Positions 29,090 through 38,388 of a stretch of DNA of 64,000 nt are shown here, in pieces. Made by a program: the position numbers and the translations under genes. The notes under the pieces were generated by a model. That model was not told the DNA's origin. It saw nothing but the letters and a program-made list of their open reading frames with translations, and made no database searches. How positions within the stretch are numbered: the stretch's first letter is position 1; each line of letters begins with the position of its first letter. Source of the DNA: JBGTSJ01 sp041940305 (GTDB lineage: Bacteria > Planctomycetota > Planctomycetia > Planctomycetales > Planctomycetaceae); contig JBGTSJ010000021.1 in assembly GCA_041940305.1 (NCBI GenBank), positions 34,586 through 98,585 on the forward strand. The letters are read 5' to 3'.

Positions 29090-29776
29090 ATGCCCGCCAA
29101 GATCACCTGGTTCGGCCACGCGGCATTTCAGATTGAGGCTTTCGGCAAGACGATCCTCATCGACCCGTTCCTGACCGACAACCCGTCCGCTCCCACAACG
29201 GCCGACACACTGCACGCGGACGCCATCCTGCTGACCCACGGCCACGGAGACCACATTGGCGATACCGTCTCCATCGCCAGGCGGACCGGTGCGATGGTGA
29301 TCGCGACTTACGAGATCACGGCCTGGGCGGAGCGGCAGGGAGTCAGGCATACGCACGGTATGAACACCGGCGGCGCTCATTCGTTCGACTTCGGCACGGT
29401 GAAGCTGACGCATGCCCTCCACAGCAGCAGCTTTCCGGATGGTTCTTACGCCGGAAACCCCTGCGGACTGCTGCTCACGCTCAAGGATGGGAAGAAGGTC
29501 TATCACGCGGGCGACACGGCACTGTTCTCCGACCTGCAACTGATCGGCCGGGCGGGAATCGATCTGGCCATCGTTCCCATCGGCGACAACTACACAATGG
29601 GTCCGGACGACGCCGTCGAAGCTGTCAAACTGATCGCTCCCCGGCAAGTCATTCCGGTGCACTATGACACATGGCCCGTCATTTCACAGGACGCCCAGGC
29701 GTGGGGACGACGGGTGCAGGCCGAAACCGCTGCACAGCCCGTGGTACTGAAGCCGGGCGAGTCCTGCGAGATCTGA
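29090..29776 (+). CDS. UPF0173 metal-dependent hydrolase (metallo-beta-lactamase fold)
   Basis: 228 aa from ATG 29090. The metallo-beta-lactamase metal motif HGHGDH (H-x-H-x-D-H) occurs in LLTHGHGDHIGD near residue 49. The start KITWFGHAAFQIEAFGKTILIDPFLTDNP is the UPF0173 signature, and the C-terminal ligands are in YHAGDTALFSDL and VIPVHYDTWPVI. The length equals the family norm (about 227 aa). There is no leader, so it is cytoplasmic. The substrate is unknown. An upstream in-frame TTG/GTG extension of four codons is possible but not needed. Confidence 0.93.
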   Translation: MPAKITWFGHAAFQIEAFGKTILIDPFLTDNPSAPTTADTLHADAILLTHGHGDHIGDTVSIARRTGAMVIATYEITAWAERQGVRHTHGMNTGGAHSFDFGTVKLTHALHSSSFPDGSYAGNPCGLLLTLKDGKKVYHAGDTALFSDLQLIGRAGIDLAIVPIGDNYTMGPDDAVEAVKLIAPRQVIPVHYDTWPVISQDAQAWGRRVQAETAAQPVVLKPGESCEI

Positions 29777-30605
29777 GGACTGGGATCTCGAGCGCGGCCC
29801 CGTGGCCGTGACCGAAGTTTGACCACGGATCTCACGGATGGGCACGGATCGGTTCTCATCACTTTGGTTCCCTGCCTACCGTGGTTGCCTCCCGCCTGGA
29901 GGATGCAATGTCTTGCAGGATCTTTCTGCTGGCGTGGATCCTCACTTCCGTTCGAAAACCGTGAGAACCACAAAGGCACAAAGAGCACGAAAAAGGGGAT
30001 TCCGTACGGTCGTTGACGGGGGTGACCCATTTTGATTGCGGCCGGGCCGCGTGGGGGATTTCAGGCAGGAATCTGCGCTTGGGAGCACATGGCGGCGGCA
30101 GAGCCCGCGCCTCCCTCGATTCCGCGACTTCTTGCCTCCTCGAATCCTGATCGTGGCCGGTCCAGTTTGCCGGACCATTCCCAGCCGCCCTGCTGTGGGC
30201 GGTTCCGGCCCCACTTCCGGAAAATCCCTGAAACCCTCTACCCAAATGGCCTTCCACTGATTTTAATAGAATAACCACGACCGGGGCACAGGGAGGGGGC
30301 GCCTTCATCCTGAACAGGATGAATCGAGGGCATGGCTTTGCCCAATTTGGTGGCCTCAACGCCGACCGTGCATGGTTCTCCACGAACGACCCATCTGCAC
30401 ACGACGGCCGTCCCCGGTCAGCGACGGATTCCTCGCCTCCATTGCCCTGCCTTCCGGACGATTTCGCGATTTGATGCCGCGATACCGGTCTGGAAGCGGA
30501 TTGAATCTCCCAACTGGACAGTTCACTGCGGATCAGAACCTCGCCGGTACGGAGGGCGAGTCGGGGTGCGTCCGTGAATCAGACTGACGAAATTTGAACG
30601 ACGAC
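29777..30605. other. 829 bp gene-free spacer with decayed repeats
   Basis: No supported gene or RNA. It contains two copies of short A/C-rich intergenic motifs widely seen in bacterial genomes. One is CCACGGATCTCACGGATG at about 29822-29839, continuing into GGCACGGAT. The other is ACCACAAAGGCACAAAGAGC at about 29963-29982. A further segment reads CCTGAACAGGATGAATCGAG (about 30309). Small open frames here have no homology I recognise and unlike codon use. The region looks like accumulated repeat debris. Confidence 0.5.
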
Positions 30606-31172
30606 ATGCAGACCACTCAAACCGAACAGAAATTTGTACGCCTGATTCCCGCCGCGGAGTTACCCCGGTACACCCACGTTCCCGGCACGGGCACACCGCA
30701 TCCGTATCGGGATCCGCGCGGTCACAGCTACAACCGCCGTCCCGGCACGCCGAAGCCGCTGCTCGAGGACCATTGGGCGGAGAATCGCTCGTATCTCCTC
30801 GGCCTCGACTTTTTCAATCTCGGCTTCTATTGGGAAGCGCACGACGAGTGGGAGCGTCTGTGGCGCGCCTCCCCACCGGAGAGCCAGGTTGGCAAGTTTC
30901 TCAAGGGACTGGTCAAGCTCTCCGCCGCAGGGATCAAGGTGCGTGAGGAGAGCATCCACGGCGTCCGCCGGCATGCGGCATCCGCCGGCGAGGTATTTGC
31001 CGACGTCGCCGCCGAATCCGATGCCGAGCACTTCTGTGGACTCGACTTCACCACGTTGCAGTTCGCCGCCGATCGCGCGGCGCAACTCAGTTATCCCAAG
31101 GACCTGGAAGCCGGTCGCCCGCTGCGCGTGTTTCCCTTCCTGCTGATTCCCGAACCCGCGCCTCTCGCGTGA
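30606..31172 (+). CDS. DUF309 domain protein
   Basis: 188 aa from ATG 30606 (a TTG at 30594 is in frame). The DUF309 core is FNLGFYWEAHDEWERLWRAS near residues 70-90, where the H-D-x-W-E pattern is the family hallmark. It is followed by the helical FLKGLVKLSAAGIKVREES and the later conserved helix FAADRAAQL. The N-terminal 55 residues are a Pro/Arg-rich extension. The function is unknown; the family is a small helical bundle. A stem-loop terminator follows at 31233-31261. Confidence 0.88.
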   Translation: MQTTQTEQKFVRLIPAAELPRYTHVPGTGTPHPYRDPRGHSYNRRPGTPKPLLEDHWAENRSYLLGLDFFNLGFYWEAHDEWERLWRASPPESQVGKFLKGLVKLSAAGIKVREESIHGVRRHAASAGEVFADVAAESDAEHFCGLDFTTLQFAADRAAQLSYPKDLEAGRPLRVFPFLLIPEPAPLA

Positions 31173-31232
31173 CGTTCCGCGACGTAATGCCGGCGAATGG
31201 TCCCATTCCGGCGCTCTCCCGGTTACGATCAT

Positions 31233-31261
31233 GAGCCCGGCCGCAATTGCGGGCCGGGCTC
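31233..31261 (+). terminator. Stem-loop after DUF309 gene
   Basis: GAGCCCGGCC (31233-31242) pairs perfectly with GGCCGGGCTC (31252-31261) around a 9-nt loop that itself contains the palindrome GCAATTGC. A modest T-rich tract (TTCATTCT) follows. It probably ends the DUF309 transcript; it also lies 32 bp before the next start codon. Confidence 0.55.
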
Positions 31262-31293
31262 AGTTCATTCTACATGCCCGATTGCGTGCCCTC

Positions 31294-32193
31294 ATGAGTC
31301 TGAACCGCCGACGCTTCCTGCAGACTTCCTCGCTGACGGCCGCCGCATCCACGCTCGCCCCGTCGCTGTTCGCCGCTCCGGACTCCGCCTCCGATCTGAA
31401 GTCCATCGGCCAGACGCCGCACACCAGGTTTGCCGTGAACATTGAGATGTGGTGGTCCGGTTTGCCGTTCCTCGATCGCATCCGCCGCACGGCTGAACTC
31501 GGCTTTCCGTTTATTGAGTTCTGGCCGCTCGCGGGGAAGGACATTGAGGCGATCGCCGCACTCACTGACGAGCTCGGCGTCGAGGTCGCGCAGTTTACGG
31601 CCTGGGGCTTCAAGCCCGGCATGAACGAGCCCGAGAATCACGCCGACTTTGTTCAGGCAGTGAAGGACAGTTGTGCGGCGGCGAAGACGCTGCGGTGTAA
31701 GAGAGCGACAGTCGTCGCCGGCGACGATGTCCCGGGCATTTCGCAGGAGGAGATGCATCAGAATGTCATCACGGCCCTCAAGCAGGCGGCCCCGATCGCC
31801 GAGGACCACGATCTGATGCTGATCCTCGAGCCGATGAACATCCGCGTCGATCACAAGGGGCACTGCCTCTACGGCAGCGCACCGGCGATCCGCATCTGCG
31901 ATGAAGTGGATTCGTCCCACGTGAAGATCAATTGGGACCTGTATCACATGCAGATCACCGAAGGAGACCTCTGCGGCCATCTGCGCGAAGGCTTCGCGTC
32001 CGGACGGATCGGGTATCTGCAACTGGCCGATCACCCCGGCCGGCACGAGCCCGGGACCGGCGAAGTGCACTACAACCGCGTCCTGCGGGAGGCCTATGAG
32101 CTCGGCTATCGCGACGCCGTCGGCCTGGAGTGCCGCCCGCGAGACGGGGAAGTTGAGGCGGCCAAACGCGTCGCCGCCGCGGACGTGTGGTAG
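31294..32193 (+). CDS. Tat-exported TIM-barrel protein, hydroxypyruvate-isomerase-like
   Basis: 299 aa from ATG 31294. The leader NRRRFLQTSSLTAAASTLAP contains the twin-arginine motif, implying export of the folded enzyme. The body is an AP-endonuclease-2-type TIM barrel close to hydroxypyruvate isomerase (Hyi). Motifs are LEPMNIRVDHKGHCLYG, INWDLYHMQITEGD, HPGRHEPGTGEVHY and the terminal GLECRP. The conserved acidic and His ligands for the divalent metal (E in LEPMN, D in DLYHMQ, H in ADHPGRHEPG, E in LECRP) are present, so it is likely active. The actual sugar or ketose substrate is not known. Confidence 0.88.
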   Translation: MSLNRRRFLQTSSLTAAASTLAPSLFAAPDSASDLKSIGQTPHTRFAVNIEMWWSGLPFLDRIRRTAELGFPFIEFWPLAGKDIEAIAALTDELGVEVAQFTAWGFKPGMNEPENHADFVQAVKDSCAAAKTLRCKRATVVAGDDVPGISQEEMHQNVITALKQAAPIAEDHDLMLILEPMNIRVDHKGHCLYGSAPAIRICDEVDSSHVKINWDLYHMQITEGDLCGHLREGFASGRIGYLQLADHPGRHEPGTGEVHYNRVLREAYELGYRDAVGLECRPRDGEVEAAKRVAAADVW

Positions 32194-32355
32194 GCGCCGC
32201 TGCTCGGATCCTCCTCATACGAGTCTGGGCGAACTCTCCGCAGCGCCGACGAATGCGCCTCCATCCGGTGGTTTCCCCGATGGTCGAGTCGCCAGCCTGT
32301 GCGATTTTCGGTGCAGGACAGGTCGATTCGTTCCGGCAACGCGGGGGACTCGCAT

Positions 32356-32853
32356 ATGGCGGCGACGGAAGCTTCCGGCAATGACCGGTTTCATGAACTG
32401 CTGACATCGTTCTCGCACGGCATGCTCGTGACGCGCACGAACGCCGCTGAGTTGCGTGCGCGACCGATGGCGGTCGCCGAGATCGATGCCTCCGGGGATC
32501 TGTGGTTCACGACCAGTCATGAGTCGGGGAAAGTGGATGAGATCGAGTCGGATGCGCATGTGTGCGTCACATTCCAGGATGAGCGACGGTATCTGTCGCT
32601 CACCGGCACGGCGCGGATCGTTCCGGATCGCACCCGGATCAAGCAGCTCTGGAATGAGGCGTGGCGGCCGTGGTTCCCGAAAGGTGAAGACGACCCGAGC
32701 CTGGTGCTGCTCTGCGTGGTAGCTCACGAGGGGGAATACTGGGATAGCTCCGGCGTCCAGGGACTGAAATACCTGTTCGAAGCGGCCCGCGCCAGGCTGG
32801 AGCGACGCCAGATGGAGACCGACCAGCAACAGCATCGGAAGGTCGACCTCTGA
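32356..32853 (+). CDS. PNPOx-like (general stress protein) flavin-binding protein
   Basis: 165 aa split-barrel protein of the pyridoxamine-5-phosphate-oxidase-like superfamily, closest to the general-stress-protein 26 type. Visible features are LLTSFSHGMLVTRT, RARPMAVAEIDASGDLWFTT, SHESGKVDEIESDAHVCVTF, YLSLTGTARIV, and a C-terminal W-x-P-x-F-P-K-G-E-D-D-P-S-L-V-L-L segment. These split barrels bind FMN, FAD or F420. Start ATG 32356 was taken over an upstream in-frame ATG at 32299 because the family alignment begins there. It is cytoplasmic. Confidence 0.85.
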   Translation: MAATEASGNDRFHELLTSFSHGMLVTRTNAAELRARPMAVAEIDASGDLWFTTSHESGKVDEIESDAHVCVTFQDERRYLSLTGTARIVPDRTRIKQLWNEAWRPWFPKGEDDPSLVLLCVVAHEGEYWDSSGVQGLKYLFEAARARLERRQMETDQQQHRKVDL

Positions 32854-33005
32854 ATCGCTGACCTTCCGCTCCGGCTGTCCCCTACCCCCCGAATCGCGTT
32901 TCTTCCTGCAATGGCTCGTCGCAGAGGCCGGATGGGCGGGCATTCCGTCACGTCTAAGCTCAGGACTGAAGGAAATCGCGGACTCCAGCCAGGAGCAGCC
33001 TGCTC

Positions 33006-34148
33006 ATGTCGCCTCGCATCGCTTTCCTCGCATGTATGACTGCCGGAGTAATGGCCGCTGACAGCACGATCGCTCCCGCGCAGTCACAGGTCAATCCGCC
33101 GCGGACGTCTGCCGCGCCGCCCCAGGAGATTCCCGAAACGGCGCAGGTCGACGAGTCGCGCGAGCGCGATCAGCGCCGGACCGCACCGAGGCGCGAGGAG
33201 GCGGAAACAACCGCGGTTCCGGCGGACGATCAAGCGGCTCCGGAAGCCGAGGTGCACACGCATACGTATCTTCGCGCCCGGGACCTGATCGGTCTTACCG
33301 TCCGGGGCAACGCCAATGCGGAACTCGGGACTGTATACGATGTGTATATCGATCCGCGGACATTCGGCGTGCAGTACGTCGTCCTCAATACCGGCGCGGG
33401 GGTGGAGGCCCGAGGTCAATTGCCGATTATTCCATGGGCGCTGTTCCAGACGAGCGCCGGGAGCTCGCTGAATCAGGGCTATCTGACGGTGCCGCTGAGC
33501 ATCGAGCGATTGAGCGGCGCTCCGTTGATCGACTCGGCCGAGCCCGATCTCGTTTCGACCGCAGCCTGGATCAGCGACGTCGATACTTTCTACGAAGAGG
33601 ATCTGCGAATGGTGCGCGTCGCCCGTCCCGACTTCGACGAAAGCGATCCGAACGCGGTCAACGACCGTGACAGCCTGCCGAGCGGCCGCCGGCCCGTCAC
33701 CCCCGGAACCCCAACAGGCGCCAATGACGGGACGGAGACGACCGGCAACCGACAGGGACTTCGGTCCCAGCGGGATCGACTGAATTCGCAGCGGGACAGA
33801 TTGAACCCGCAGACCGGGCGAGCCTCACCGGCCGGAACACAGCCCGCAACGGCGCCTGTCCCCATGCGAGATCCCGGCGACCCGGCCGGCAATGCTCCGG
33901 CGAACCGCAATCCGCCGGGGGGCCGCAACCCTCCTGGGAATACGGATGGTGTTGATAATCCCCCTGGCGGCCGAATCCCACCGGGGAATGCCAATCCGGT
34001 GGAGAACGCGCCGGGTGGGCAGGCTCCGCCGGGAAATGCAGGCCCGTCGTCGCAGACTCGAGCTTCAGGATCTGCGCCGAGCGGAGGCAATGTGCCTTCC
34101 GGCGGCACTCCAGCCGGCACTGCTCCTGCCCCTGGCGGTAGCCCATGA
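33006..34148 (+). CDS. Secreted PRC-barrel protein with Pro/Gly repeat tail
   Basis: 380 aa. The signal peptide ends near A-P-A-Q (about residue 26). A PRC-barrel domain covers about residues 80-150 (LRARDLIGLTVRGNANAELG, then YDVYIDPRTFGVQYVVLNTG and LPIIPWALFQ). The C-terminal third is low complexity: SQRDRLN repeats near 255-270, then three 16-residue units beginning N-[PA]-P-G-G-[RQ] (33909-34052), then a Gly/Ser/Pro/Ala end. PRC barrels serve in RNA processing, photosynthesis and stress proteins; an exported one with a disordered tail is probably a surface or envelope component (inference). Confidence 0.82.
   Translation: MSPRIAFLACMTAGVMAADSTIAPAQSQVNPPRTSAAPPQEIPETAQVDESRERDQRRTAPRREEAETTAVPADDQAAPEAEVHTHTYLRARDLIGLTVRGNANAELGTVYDVYIDPRTFGVQYVVLNTGAGVEARGQLPIIPWALFQTSAGSSLNQGYLTVPLSIERLSGAPLIDSAEPDLVSTAAWISDVDTFYEEDLRMVRVARPDFDESDPNAVNDRDSLPSGRRPVTPGTPTGANDGTETTGNRQGLRSQRDRLNSQRDRLNPQTGRASPAGTQPATAPVPMRDPGDPAGNAPANRNPPGGRNPPGNTDGVDNPPGGRIPPGNANPVENAPGGQAPPGNAGPSSQTRASGSAPSGGNVPSGGTPAGTAPAPGGSP
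33909..34052 (+). repeat. Three tandem 48-bp coding repeats
   Basis: Three in-frame units at 33909-33956, 33957-34004 and 34005-34052 encode 16-residue repeats of the form N-x-P-G-G-x-x-P-P-G-N followed by five variable residues. The units are diverged at the DNA level, so they are not a recent expansion. Confidence 0.8.
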
Positions 34149-34179
34149 TGCCGGGTTCTCAACACGCGTGAAGTTTGCG

Positions 34180-37100
34180 TCAAGGGACTTTGTTGCCGTT
34201 GACGCGGATCGTCCCGGTCGTCCCACCCGCCGGCGCAAAGAACGGTGAGGTCGCGTTGCGGATTTCGTTGTTCTTGTCTCCCCGCAGCGTGATCTGATCG
34301 ACGATCGACTGAAAGATGATGCCCCGGTCCACCAGTGCCGATGGCCCGCGCAGATCGATCAGATTCTGTTCAATCTCAATCGTTGACGGTCCGTCGAGAG
34401 CCCGGAACAACATGCCGGTGGCCCCACCCGCATAATCGACGATTGTGTTGGCGAACACGGTCACGTCCGCAGACTGGGCGAGGCTGAAATCCAGTCCGGT
34501 TCCGCCGGTTCCCTCAAATGACAGCTGATTCGCGGCGACGATCACTTCCGACGGTCCTGCGCCATTCATCAACAGCGCCGTGCCCCGGTCTCCTTCCATC
34601 AGAATGACGTTGCTCGTGAACGAAACCTGCGACTGGATGGAGGTGGACCGCGCATTGACGCTCAGCGCCACGCTGTCGTCCCCGGTTCCCTTCACGCCGT
34701 TCGCATAGAAGTTGCCGAGCAACACGCCGTCCCAGTCGAGTGACGCACCGGTTGCAAAGTTGGCGTGCGTGGTAATGGAATTCCCCTGCAGGGCGAAGTT
34801 GAGCGATGCACCCGATGCGCCGGCGAGGTTCTCCACGCGGATGCCGTCGCCGACGTTGGTCTCGATGGTGTTCTGGGTCATGGAGAACACATACGTTCCG
34901 GGCGAATCGACTTCGTACACGATCGACGCGTCCGAACTGCCGTTGCTCTTGTAGATGCCGTTGATCGAGTGGAACTCGCCGACGTTCAGCATGTCCAGGG
35001 CATGCGACGTCGAGTTGGTGACGCGGAAATTCGTGAGCGCCAGACGATCAACGTTCGTGGCCATCAGACCGACCGCGTTGTTCTGCAGGTCGAGCGACTT
35101 GAGGCCGAACGTGTCGGAGTTCTCCAGGATGATGCCGGCGACGGTGGCGTTCTTGATGAGACCGCCGCTGGCGAAGGCGTCGCTGCCGGCGAGGACGAAT
35201 GTGCCGTCGGAGTCCACGATGCGGATGCCGAAGGCGCCGCCATCGCTCTGCACCTGATTGATCAGCAGGTTCATCGTGGAGTCTTCGAAGTCGAGCGCCG
35301 CGCCGCCGGTGGACTTGAGCGTGCCGGACGAAGTCGTCACGCGGTCGGTGTCCCGCACCAGCAGGGCGGTGCCGTTTGTGGCCTCGGCGTCCAGCCGGTT
35401 GAACATGACCTCACCGGGGTTGTCGGTGATATGCACCCCCGTCTGTCCACTCGCTCCCTTGACGACGGCCTTGTCGAAGATCGTGTCGCCTTCCCGATCC
35501 TCGATCAGCACGCCTGTGCCCGAAGCATCGGTCACTGTCGTCGTCCTCAGGAAGAGAATGTTTCCTTCGCCGCCGCTGGCCTCGATACCGATGCCGGACG
35601 AGTTCTTGACGGTCAGGTTGTCCAGAATGACGTCGCCGTCATTGTTCTGCAGGAGCACTCCGTCGCCGCCGTCATCGAGGATCGTCGAGCCGGTGAAGTT
35701 GACCGTGCCGTCTGTGGTGTTGGCGATCAGCAGCGATCGGCCGGTGCTGGTCTCGATCTCCCCTCGAAATCCGATCTCGGCATCTCCGCCGTCCAAATGG
35801 AAGGCGGCTCCACCGGCGTCAAAGATCCTGGCGTTGATGAAGTCCAGTCGCCCGGTGGCGTTCTGCAGAAAGACGCCGTCGCCGCCAGCCCCGTCGATGG
35901 TGACGTTGCCGACCAGCACGTTGGTGACTCCATCCCCGAAAATGCCATGCCCGGCCGGTCCGTCGATCGTGAATCCGGCAAACACGGAGTTCGAGGCGAG
36001 AGTGACCGCGTTTCCTCCCGCCACCTGAATACTGGGAGCGTTGCCGTTCAGCACGTTGGGCAGCGCGATGTTCCCGAAGCCCTGCACGTTGAGAAACTGC
36101 TGCAGTCCGTCGCTCTGGCCAAGCAGCACCTGCCCGTCGGCGAGCATGATATTGTCGGTGATGACGGTGCCGGCGTGCACGAGGATCACGTCGCCGCCGG
36201 CCGCCTGGGCGTCGGCGATGGTGCCCCATGGGTCGTCGGGCGCTCCGGTGCTGTTGCCTCCGGGGCCGACGTGTTGGATGACGAAGGGGAGGCCGGTCGC
36301 CGGATTAATGGCCTGCAGGCCGACGGTGACGTCCCGCTCGCGGCCGACGATCACGTTGTAGTTGCGCTGCACGAACTCGCCCATGCGGTCGTAGCGCAAG
36401 GCACGGTTCGTTTCGGTCCGTTCAAACCGCCCGAAGTACGACCAGGAGATGCCGAGCATGGCGTTTGTGCCGAACGTCTTGTCGCTGGTGACTGAGACCT
36501 GCGCATCGACCGACGGGATGATCGAGCCTTCCAGCCGCGTTTTTACGCCGTTGATGGAGTCCACGCCGCTGGCGGCGAAGTGATAGGCGCCCAGATAGAA
36601 TCGGACGTTGTGTTGGCGCAGGACCGTGGTCGGGAGCGGCACGCCAAACTCGTAATCGACGCCCGGCATCGCCTTGCCGAAGATCTGCAGACGGTCGTAG
36701 ATCAGGTCGTTCCCGACGAACCGCGGGTTGATCAGACGATCGGCAATTCTCTTCTCGGTCGTGCCGACCGGCACGTATCCGTTCAGCCGCACATCGAACA
36801 GGTCGTTGTAGCTTTCCAGGCTGATGCCCACGTCCTGGTAGAACGTGCCGAGGGAGTCATCGGCGTCATACCACAGGCTGGCCCCGAAGATGTTGGTTCC
36901 ACCCCACGGCCGGACGCGATAGCCGAGGCCGAGGTTGCCTCCCAACCGGGCATGGTTGGTGAGGAACATCCGCAGGTCCCCGAAGAACATTTGATTGTCG
37001 TCGAGTACGTACGGAAACAACTCGGCGTGGGACATGGAGTCGTCACGGCCAAACGTGGGGAACGCGTTGTGTCCGATCCGCCCCTGGATGCCGGGACCAT

Positions 37101-37272
37101 CCCCGACCGGTGCGAACAGGTCTGAGTCCCCACCCCCCTGGGCTCGGCAGTTTTGTGAAGCGAGCAGCACGGCGAGGGCGGTGAGAAGTTGCAGCACCGG
37201 CCGCAGGACGGCTCCCTTCACGGAGCGCGACAATGAGCGCAGCCTCAATTCGCGAACGCGAGACAGGTACAT
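34180..37272 (-). CDS. Inverse-autotransporter-like beta-barrel with beta-helix passenger
   Basis: 1030 aa from the ATG complementary to 37270-37272; a GTG 26 codons upstream is less likely. The signal peptide ends near N-C-R-A-Q. Residues about 50-340 resemble an inverse autotransporter (intimin/invasin-type) beta-domain: FPYVLDDNQMFFGDLRMFLT, GGNLGLGYRV, GTNIFGASLWYDADDSLG, YYNDLFD-like turns and RLNGYVPVGTTEKRI. From about 345 the chain becomes a right-handed parallel beta-helix of short repeats (GHGIFGDGVTNVLVGNVTID, GGDGVFLQNATGRLDF, GDGVLLQNNDGDVILDNL). No Ig domains are seen. It is probably an outer-membrane-anchored surface protein. It is convergent with the PRC gene, 31 bp away. Confidence 0.8.
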   Translation of the reverse strand: MYLSRVRELRLRSLSRSVKGAVLRPVLQLLTALAVLLASQNCRAQGGGDSDLFAPVGDGPGIQGRIGHNAFPTFGRDDSMSHAELFPYVLDDNQMFFGDLRMFLTNHARLGGNLGLGYRVRPWGGTNIFGASLWYDADDSLGTFYQDVGISLESYNDLFDVRLNGYVPVGTTEKRIADRLINPRFVGNDLIYDRLQIFGKAMPGVDYEFGVPLPTTVLRQHNVRFYLGAYHFAASGVDSINGVKTRLEGSIIPSVDAQVSVTSDKTFGTNAMLGISWSYFGRFERTETNRALRYDRMGEFVQRNYNVIVGRERDVTVGLQAINPATGLPFVIQHVGPGGNSTGAPDDPWGTIADAQAAGGDVILVHAGTVITDNIMLADGQVLLGQSDGLQQFLNVQGFGNIALPNVLNGNAPSIQVAGGNAVTLASNSVFAGFTIDGPAGHGIFGDGVTNVLVGNVTIDGAGGDGVFLQNATGRLDFINARIFDAGGAAFHLDGGDAEIGFRGEIETSTGRSLLIANTTDGTVNFTGSTILDDGGDGVLLQNNDGDVILDNLTVKNSSGIGIEASGGEGNILFLRTTTVTDASGTGVLIEDREGDTIFDKAVVKGASGQTGVHITDNPGEVMFNRLDAEATNGTALLVRDTDRVTTSSGTLKSTGGAALDFEDSTMNLLINQVQSDGGAFGIRIVDSDGTFVLAGSDAFASGGLIKNATVAGIILENSDTFGLKSLDLQNNAVGLMATNVDRLALTNFRVTNSTSHALDMLNVGEFHSINGIYKSNGSSDASIVYEVDSPGTYVFSMTQNTIETNVGDGIRVENLAGASGASLNFALQGNSITTHANFATGASLDWDGVLLGNFYANGVKGTGDDSVALSVNARSTSIQSQVSFTSNVILMEGDRGTALLMNGAGPSEVIVAANQLSFEGTGGTGLDFSLAQSADVTVFANTIVDYAGGATGMLFRALDGPSTIEIEQNLIDLRGPSALVDRGIIFQSIVDQITLRGDKNNEIRNATSPFFAPAGGTTGTIRVNGNKVP

Positions 37273-37713
37273 GGGCGTCAGGGCCTGGACGAACCGTCGT
37301 CGCAACCGGCCTCGGTGCGGGACCGAGGGGCGTTGACAGCGTCCGCGCACGCGTCAACTTCGGCCGGACGCCTCTGGCGTTCCGGCTCGCGGCGGAGAGG
37401 ACTGTTCGTCGTGAACGAGGGAAGTTGGAGACGTTTGACTCAAGAGAGAGGGGCGGGGACTGTACTGGCGACTCCCGCGGCCGGTCAATCGGGGCTGACG
37501 GCGGGCGCGGTTGCGTCGGCAATCTCTGCCGCCACCGCCGGACGTGCTGTCCCTGAGCCGAAAGCAGTCGTCGCTTGTTAAGGTTCGGCGACGGGGGGAT
37601 TTCGGGAATGTCGAACGGGACGGCAACTCGCCCCGACCTGCGAACCGCGGTAGAATGACAAACGGAATGTCCCGCCGGCGGACAGCGGCTCACACAGGCT
37701 CATCGCATCCGGC
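37273..37713. other. 441 bp divergent spacer between surface protein and NfeD
   Basis: This spacer must hold the promoters of the minus-strand beta-barrel gene and the plus-strand NfeD-FloA operon. I see no confident -35/-10 pair, hairpin or RNA gene. Open frames here have no recognisable product. Confidence 0.4.
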
Positions 37714-38325
37714 ATGAACTTCGAATTCCTCGCCATCCTGCTGCTGATCCTCGGCTGCGGACTGATTGTCGCCGAGGTCTTCATTCCGTCCGGCGGGATG
37801 ATCCTGGTGATGTGCGTGATTTCCTTCGTCGCCTCATTCTGGTGCGCATACAAGGCGTGGTGGGGCATCTCGCCCGGCTACTTTACGACGTACGTCGTTA
37901 GCCTCGTCGTACTCATCCCTGCGGTGTTGATGGGAGTGTACAAGGTCCTCAACGACACGCGGATGGGCGATCGCATCCTTCTGAGCGGTCCCGATCTGCA
38001 CGACGTGACCCCCTATCAGAACGAAGAGGCACATCTCGCGCAGTATGTCGGCCGGCGTGGGCAGACGATCACCCTGCTGACGCCGGGCGGCATGGTGCGC
38101 GTCAATGGCGAACGCCTGCACGCGTTTTCGGAGGGAGTGATGATTGAGCCGGGCGCCGATGTCGAGGTCATCGCCGTTCGGGGTACGCGCGTAATGGTCC
38201 GTGAAGTGACCGGAGACTCCGCGCCGGAATTGAACGATCCCGCTCCGAGCGACGACCTGCTGACGGAAGCAGAGCCGCGCGACGCACCCCCCGCGCCGCT
38301 TGACTTCGATGTGCCTCAAGGTTAA
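37714..38325 (+). CDS. NfeD family membrane protein
   Basis: 203 aa short-form NfeD without the N-terminal ClpP-like protease domain. There are three hydrophobic helices in the first 80 residues (FLAILLLILGCGLIVAEVFI, GMILVMCVISFVASFWCAYK, TTYVVSLVVLIPAVLMGVYK). A C-terminal OB-fold NfeD domain follows (YVGRRGQTITLLTPGGMVRV, then IEPGADVEVIAVRGTRVMVREV). NfeD proteins act with flotillin/stomatin proteins at the membrane, and the next gene, 63 bp downstream, is flotillin-like. Confidence 0.92.
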   Translation: MNFEFLAILLLILGCGLIVAEVFIPSGGMILVMCVISFVASFWCAYKAWWGISPGYFTTYVVSLVVLIPAVLMGVYKVLNDTRMGDRILLSGPDLHDVTPYQNEEAHLAQYVGRRGQTITLLTPGGMVRVNGERLHAFSEGVMIEPGADVEVIAVRGTRVMVREVTGDSAPELNDPAPSDDLLTEAEPRDAPPAPLDFDVPQG

Positions 38326-38388
38326 ACCGCAGACAGGTTTGGGGCAGCGTTTCGCTGTCCAATCAGCTGAATTCAGCGGGAAAAGCCG

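Noticed and set aside
30332..30577. Small frames in the 29777-30605 spacer
   Set aside because: No homology I can recognise, no ribosome site, and composition unlike neighbouring genes.
34765..36495. Long open frame (576 codons) on the plus strand opposite the beta-barrel/beta-helix gene
   Set aside because: It is antisense to a gene with a clear signal peptide and repeat architecture. Its product is compositionally biased (V, D, E, R rich) with no domain, as expected of a shadow frame in high-GC repeat DNA.
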